In this document: piece after piece, positions 44,112-47,100 of the stretch | Layout of the letters: every line of letters begins with the position of its first letter | How positions within the stretch are numbered: position 1 is the stretch's first letter | DNA from: Mediterranea sp. An20 | Lineage (GTDB): Bacteria > Bacteroidota > Bacteroidia > Bacteroidales > Bacteroidaceae | Length of the DNA stretch: 47,100 bases | Assembly (NCBI RefSeq): GCF_002160055.1 | Contig: NZ_NFJV01000029.1 | Span: forward strand, 1 to 47,100 | Direction: 5' to 3' | Translations under genes and position numbers: made by a program | Notes under the pieces: generated by a model | Databases searched by the model: none | The model's input: only the letters and a program-made list of their open reading frames with translations | What the model was told of the DNA's origin: nothing

Positions 44112-45116
44112 TTACTCTTTCTTTCCGTCGTATCCCCACTTCACATACACGGCACCCCACGTAAAGCCGGCCCCAAATGCGGTGAAGATGAGGTTGTCGC
44201 CCTTCTTCAGTTTGTCTTCAAAATCCCAAATACAGAGCGGCAACGTGCCGGCACTCGTATTGCCATAACGCTGGATGTTAATCATCACCTTCTCATGAGG
44301 CACCTCCAGACGGTGAGCCACGGCATCAATGATGCGCAGGTTGGCCTGGTGCGGGATAATCCAGTCGATATTGTCCTTATTCAAGCCATTCTTCTCGGCA
44401 ATTTCCGCACTTACATCCGACATGTTGGACACAGCGTATTTGAACACCGTACGCCCTTCCTGATAAACACAATGCCAATGATTGTCAATCGTAAAATAAG
44501 AGGGCGGACAAACAGAGCCACCCGCCTTCATGTGCAGGAAAGGCAATCCCTTGCCATCGGTACGCAAGATAGAATCCAGGATACCAACCTCTTCTGTGGT
44601 AGGCTCCAGCATAAAGGCTGCTGCTCCATCACCGAAGATAGGACAAGTGGAACGGTCCGTATAGTCTGTAATAGCCGACATCTTATCGGCACCTACGATA
44701 ATCACTTTCTTGCATCTACCCGACCGTATAAAATTAGCACCCGTCTCCATGGCGTACAAGAAGCCGGAGCACGCAGCCTGCATATCGAAAGCGAATGCAT
44801 TCTTTAAGCGCAATTTGTCGCACAAGATAGAAGCAGTAGAAGGAAAATGATAATCGGGAGTAGTGGTGGCGACAATAACCAAATCTATGTCGTCCGGATT
44901 GGAATTAGTACGCTGCATCAACTGTTTGGCAGCCTTGCGAGCCATGTAGGAAGTACCCAAACCCTCTTCATTGAGGATGTGTCTTTCCTTAATCCCGATT
45001 CGGGTCATAATCCATTCGTCGTTGGTATCCACCATCTTCGAGATTTCATCGTTCGTCAAGATGTAATCAGGGACGTAACCTCCGACTCCTGTAATTACTG
45101 CATTTATTTTTTCCAT
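44112..45116 (-). CDS. fabH: 3-oxoacyl-ACP synthase III
   Basis: A 334-aa KAS III, which starts fatty acid synthesis by condensing an acyl-CoA with malonyl-ACP. The catalytic triad is Cys116 ([12 protein letters not shown]), His256 (IPHQANLRI) and Asn286 ([10 protein letters not shown]). The start at 45,116 ([10 protein letters not shown]) is chosen over an upstream ATG that adds nine atypical residues. It lies downstream of rpmF, the usual Bacteroidales order. No plsX gene lies between. Confidence 0.97.
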   Translation of the reverse strand: MEKINAVITGVGGYVPDYILTNDEISKMVDTNDEWIMTRIGIKERHILNEEGLGTSYMARKAAKQLMQRTNSNPDDIDLVIVATTTPDYHFPSTASILCDKLRLKNAFAFDMQAACSGFLYAMETGANFIRSGRCKKVIIVGADKMSAITDYTDRSTCPIFGDGAAAFMLEPTTEEVGILDSILRTDGKGLPFLHMKAGGSVCPPSYFTIDNHWHCVYQEGRTVFKYAVSNMSDVSAEIAEKNGLNKDNIDWIIPHQANLRIIDAVAHRLEVPHEKVMINIQRYGNTSAGTLPLCIWDFEDKLKKGDNLIFTAFGAGFTWGAVYVKWGYDGKKE

Positions 45117-45239
45117 TAAAACTTGGTTTAATAAACAAGACACTTAAACGAGAGCAGTCTAAAAAGGTTTGCTTCTCATCCACAAATCTTTTTAGACGCC
45201 CGCCATTTAGTTCAACTTAAAGTAATAAGACTGCTCCTC

Positions 45240-45425
45240 TTAAACGGCAGCTTCTTTCTGAATAGCCAGCTTGCCTCTGTAATAGCCGCAAGCATTGCAA
45301 ACAGAATGATATTCGTGCCATTCTCCACAATTCGGGCAGATTGCCAATGTAGGAGCTACTGCCTTATCATGAGTTCTTCTCTTTGCAGTTCTAGTCTTTG
45401 ACTGTCTTCTTTTAGGATGTGCCAT
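45240..45425 (-). CDS. rpmF: 50S ribosomal protein L32
   Basis: A 61-aa ribosomal protein with the start MAHPKRRQSKTRTAKRRTHDKA and a zinc ribbon CPNCGEWHEYHSVCNACGYY (CxxC ... CxxC, the zinc-binding form). It lies 14 bp after the DUF177 gene, the conserved DUF177-rpmF pair. Length is normal. Confidence 0.97.
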   Translation of the reverse strand: MAHPKRRQSKTRTAKRRTHDKAVAPTLAICPNCGEWHEYHSVCNACGYYRGKLAIQKEAAV

Positions 45426-45439
45426 TTTTCTAAACTATT

Positions 45440-46018
45440 TTAATTGTTATCTAATATTTTCTTCAACTCATTCCAACGGGGATCAACAGGTTTCTCAACC
45501 TCTTCCTCCTCCTGCACAAAGTCACTGGAATCGCCCATCTCATCCATGCCGAGTTCATCTTCCGACACACGCAGATATTTGTGCAACCGACTGTTCATGT
45601 CACGGTTACACTGTCCGGGAGCATGCGCATGTTTCATCGGTATGGCCAGCGCCACAAACTCGTACATAAACCACGCCACATTCAGGGTGCCCTTGTCTTC
45701 AGGAACAATCACCAGGTCTTCGCCTTCCTCCGAGTATTCCGGACCAAACTTGACCCGAAAAGAATCGTCTGAAACAACCGGTTGTTCCATGTCATCCAGG
45801 CAGCGGTCGCACGGTACAATGACCACCCCTTCCGTATGGAAATTCAAATTAAAACCATGAGATGTTTTTCTAACTGATAAAGAGACATTGACCTTACCTT
45901 TCTGCACCTCTGGCACGTCAATAGCGGCAAAGAAAGCATTGTCAAGCATGAACTCATACTTGGCCGAACTTTCCCGCATTCCTTTCAAGTCAATTTCGTA
46001 TTTATCAAACTTTCCCAC
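45440..46018 (-). CDS. DUF177 (YceD) family protein
   Basis: A 192-aa member of DUF177, which in other bacteria influences 23S rRNA processing or stability. The conserved CDRCL...PVSD-like region is seen as VPCDRCLDDMEQPV, and the C-terminal half is acidic (EDELGMDEMGDSS...EEEEEVEKPVDPRWNELKKIL), with a PVDPRW motif typical of the family. It heads the rpmF-fabH series. Confidence 0.9.
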   Translation of the reverse strand: MGKFDKYEIDLKGMRESSAKYEFMLDNAFFAAIDVPEVQKGKVNVSLSVRKTSHGFNLNFHTEGVVIVPCDRCLDDMEQPVVSDDSFRVKFGPEYSEEGEDLVIVPEDKGTLNVAWFMYEFVALAIPMKHAHAPGQCNRDMNSRLHKYLRVSEDELGMDEMGDSSDFVQEEEEVEKPVDPRWNELKKILDNN

Positions 46019-46042
46019 AACTTCGCTAATTTATTCGGGCGA

Positions 46043-46050
46043 CAAAGATA
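46043..46050 (-). promoter_or_regulatory. Promoter -7 box of the DUF177-rpmF operon
   Basis: TATCTTTG on the minus strand fits TAnnTTTG exactly, 25 bp before the ATG at 46,018. Confidence 0.6.
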
Positions 46051-46330
46051 CAAATAATTATCCTCATAATGCAGCAATTAGACTAAAATAATTACTAAAT
46101 TAAAATCTATTCCGACTTTTATCGGAATTTTGTTCCCCCAAAGGGACAGCAATCAGGCTCAGGCGGCCCACATATTTACTCACCTCCCTACCAGAACCGC
46201 AGGCAGCAAGTATGGGAAACCCATTTCCGCCAACTGCCCATAGGGCCTGTCCGAAAGACAAAGACCTTCATTCCGGGTGGGGCAACAAGGCAGAATGACA
46301 CCACCAGCTTACCCATCAAAGAATTGCGAG

Positions 46331-46430
46331 CCCCCAAGCAGCCGGATGCCAAGCGCTAGGAAGCGGACTTCCAAGAAACAAGCAGCGGGTCTGTTATATA
46401 CATGAACCAAATTGCTGATTATCAGCAGGA
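46331..46430 (+). repeat. Dispersed intergenic repeat, copy D
   Basis: This shares AAGCGCTAGGAAGCGGACTT, CAAGCAGC, GGTCTGTTATATA and CTGATTATCAGCAG with the other copies. The stretch 46,019-46,652 has no gene; apart from this repeat and the operon promoter I see nothing recognisable there. Confidence 0.6.
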
Positions 46431-46652
46431 TAATTCTATACATATATCAGGTTCTTCCTGGCCCGACGGAGGGTCTTACAGGCACATACACAAGCATGCG
46501 TATCCGGCAGAAAGCCCAAAGGCTCCAAGAAGAAGAGAAGGGAAAGAAGAAAAGGAAGTGCAGGAAGACAAGGGGGCAGCATAACGCGGTGGCCGAGGTT
46601 CGGTCCGGACAGCGGGTTGCCCGCTGAGCCCGTCCTTCGTGCATGGGCATAC

Positions 46653-46690
46653 AAAAAATCCCTTCCCCGTTCATCACGGGGAAGGGACCT
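46653..46690 (-). terminator. Terminator of the rRNA operon
   Basis: On the minus strand CCCTTCCCCG pairs with CGGGGAAGGG around a 7-nt loop, followed by TTTTTT. It lies just past the 5S gene. Confidence 0.88.
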
Positions 46691-46695
46691 GTAAA

Positions 46696-46804
<109 letters not shown>

Positions 46805-47009
46805 AATAAGGTTGACTGCCGTACAGAATGACCGGCCTATCAGAACGGCCGGAAAAACAGAAAGAAAATACCACCAATCCATATATCAACATATACCGTC
46901 AACTCATGTTGTCAACATATACTGTCGACACATATATCATTGACACATGACACATGGGACATGCCGCATGAAACATGCCGACATGCAAAACATACAAAGA
47001 CACAAAGGG

Positions 47010-47100
47010 AAGGGGCAATTAGTAATGCTCGGCTTTGGTGTCGCCACCTTTACACCTGCATCCTATCGACGTCGTCGTCTACGACGGCCCTCAAAGAAAT
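47010..47100 (-). rRNA. rrl: 23S ribosomal RNA, 3' end (partial)
   Basis: The complement of the last about 90 bases, GACGACGTCGATAGGATGCAGG...AAAGGTGGCGACACC...GAGCATTACTAATTGCCCC, is the conserved 3' end of bacterial 23S rRNA. The rest lies beyond the window. The 205-bp spacer to 5S holds only short degenerate ACATG-type repeats and no tRNA. Confidence 0.9.

Noticed and set aside
43135..44268. A 377-codon plus-strand frame over era
   Set aside because: It overlaps the entire era gene in antisense and resembles no protein family.
46805..47009. tRNA gene between 23S and 5S rRNA
   Set aside because: No cloverleaf or TTCGANNC-like T-loop is visible in the spacer, only short AT-rich repeats.

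Overview
The window is chromosomal DNA from a Bacteroidales bacterium (Bacteroides/Phocaeicola-like; the genus cannot be fixed from the sequence alone). The signs are a SusC/SusD pair, TAnnTTTG-type -7 promoter boxes, A-rich ribosome binding sites, CTnDOT-type conjugation genes (TraE/TraF/TraG families), a large two-part IspG, and the gene order DUF177-rpmF-fabH-era-der. The window ends in an rRNA operon on the minus strand.

Region 1 (1 to about 18,930) is the end of an integrative conjugative element (ICE). From right to left, all on the minus strand, it carries a tyrosine integrase, an unknown 236-aa protein, an excisionase-like HTH protein, a RepA-like ATPase, a Toprim primase, a TraD-position membrane protein, two DUF4134 (TraE-like) proteins, TraF, and the VirB4-type ATPase TraG. 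The rest of the ICE lies left of the window.

Region 2 (738-10,887) is a second mobile element nested inside the first. It is about 10.15 kb, is flanked by the 9-bp direct repeat CATGTGGAA, and splits traG directly after the Walker A codons. It carries its own tyrosine integrase, two HTH proteins, a winged-helix protein, a MobV relaxase with a convincing oriT, and a covarying hairpin array in the mob leader. Its left part holds AT-rich cargo on the plus strand: a DUF4932 metalloprotease-like protein, an S41 protease and a lipoprotein. The left terminal region (about 390 bp, with an inward promoter) is present twice, at 740 and 3910, which suggests two related elements were stacked or recombined.

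Region 3 (19,118-28,620) is a SusC/SusD locus with an F5/8-type lipoprotein and an M60-like (enhancin/mucinase-type) metallopeptidase carrying BACON and F5/8 modules. It probably targets host O-glycoproteins such as mucin.

Region 4 (28,755-34,600) holds housekeeping genes: rpoN, a PAP2-like membrane protein, gcvH, purE and ispG. Region 5 (34,612-41,585) is a tripartite RND efflux system (adaptor, pump, TolC) with a divergent AraC-type regulator. Region 6 (41,769-46,018, minus strand) is der, era, fabH, rpmF and DUF177. Region 7 (46,653-47,100) is the 5S rRNA and the 3' end of 23S rRNA, minus strand, with a strong terminator. A dispersed intergenic repeat of about 100-150 bp occurs four times between chromosomal genes.
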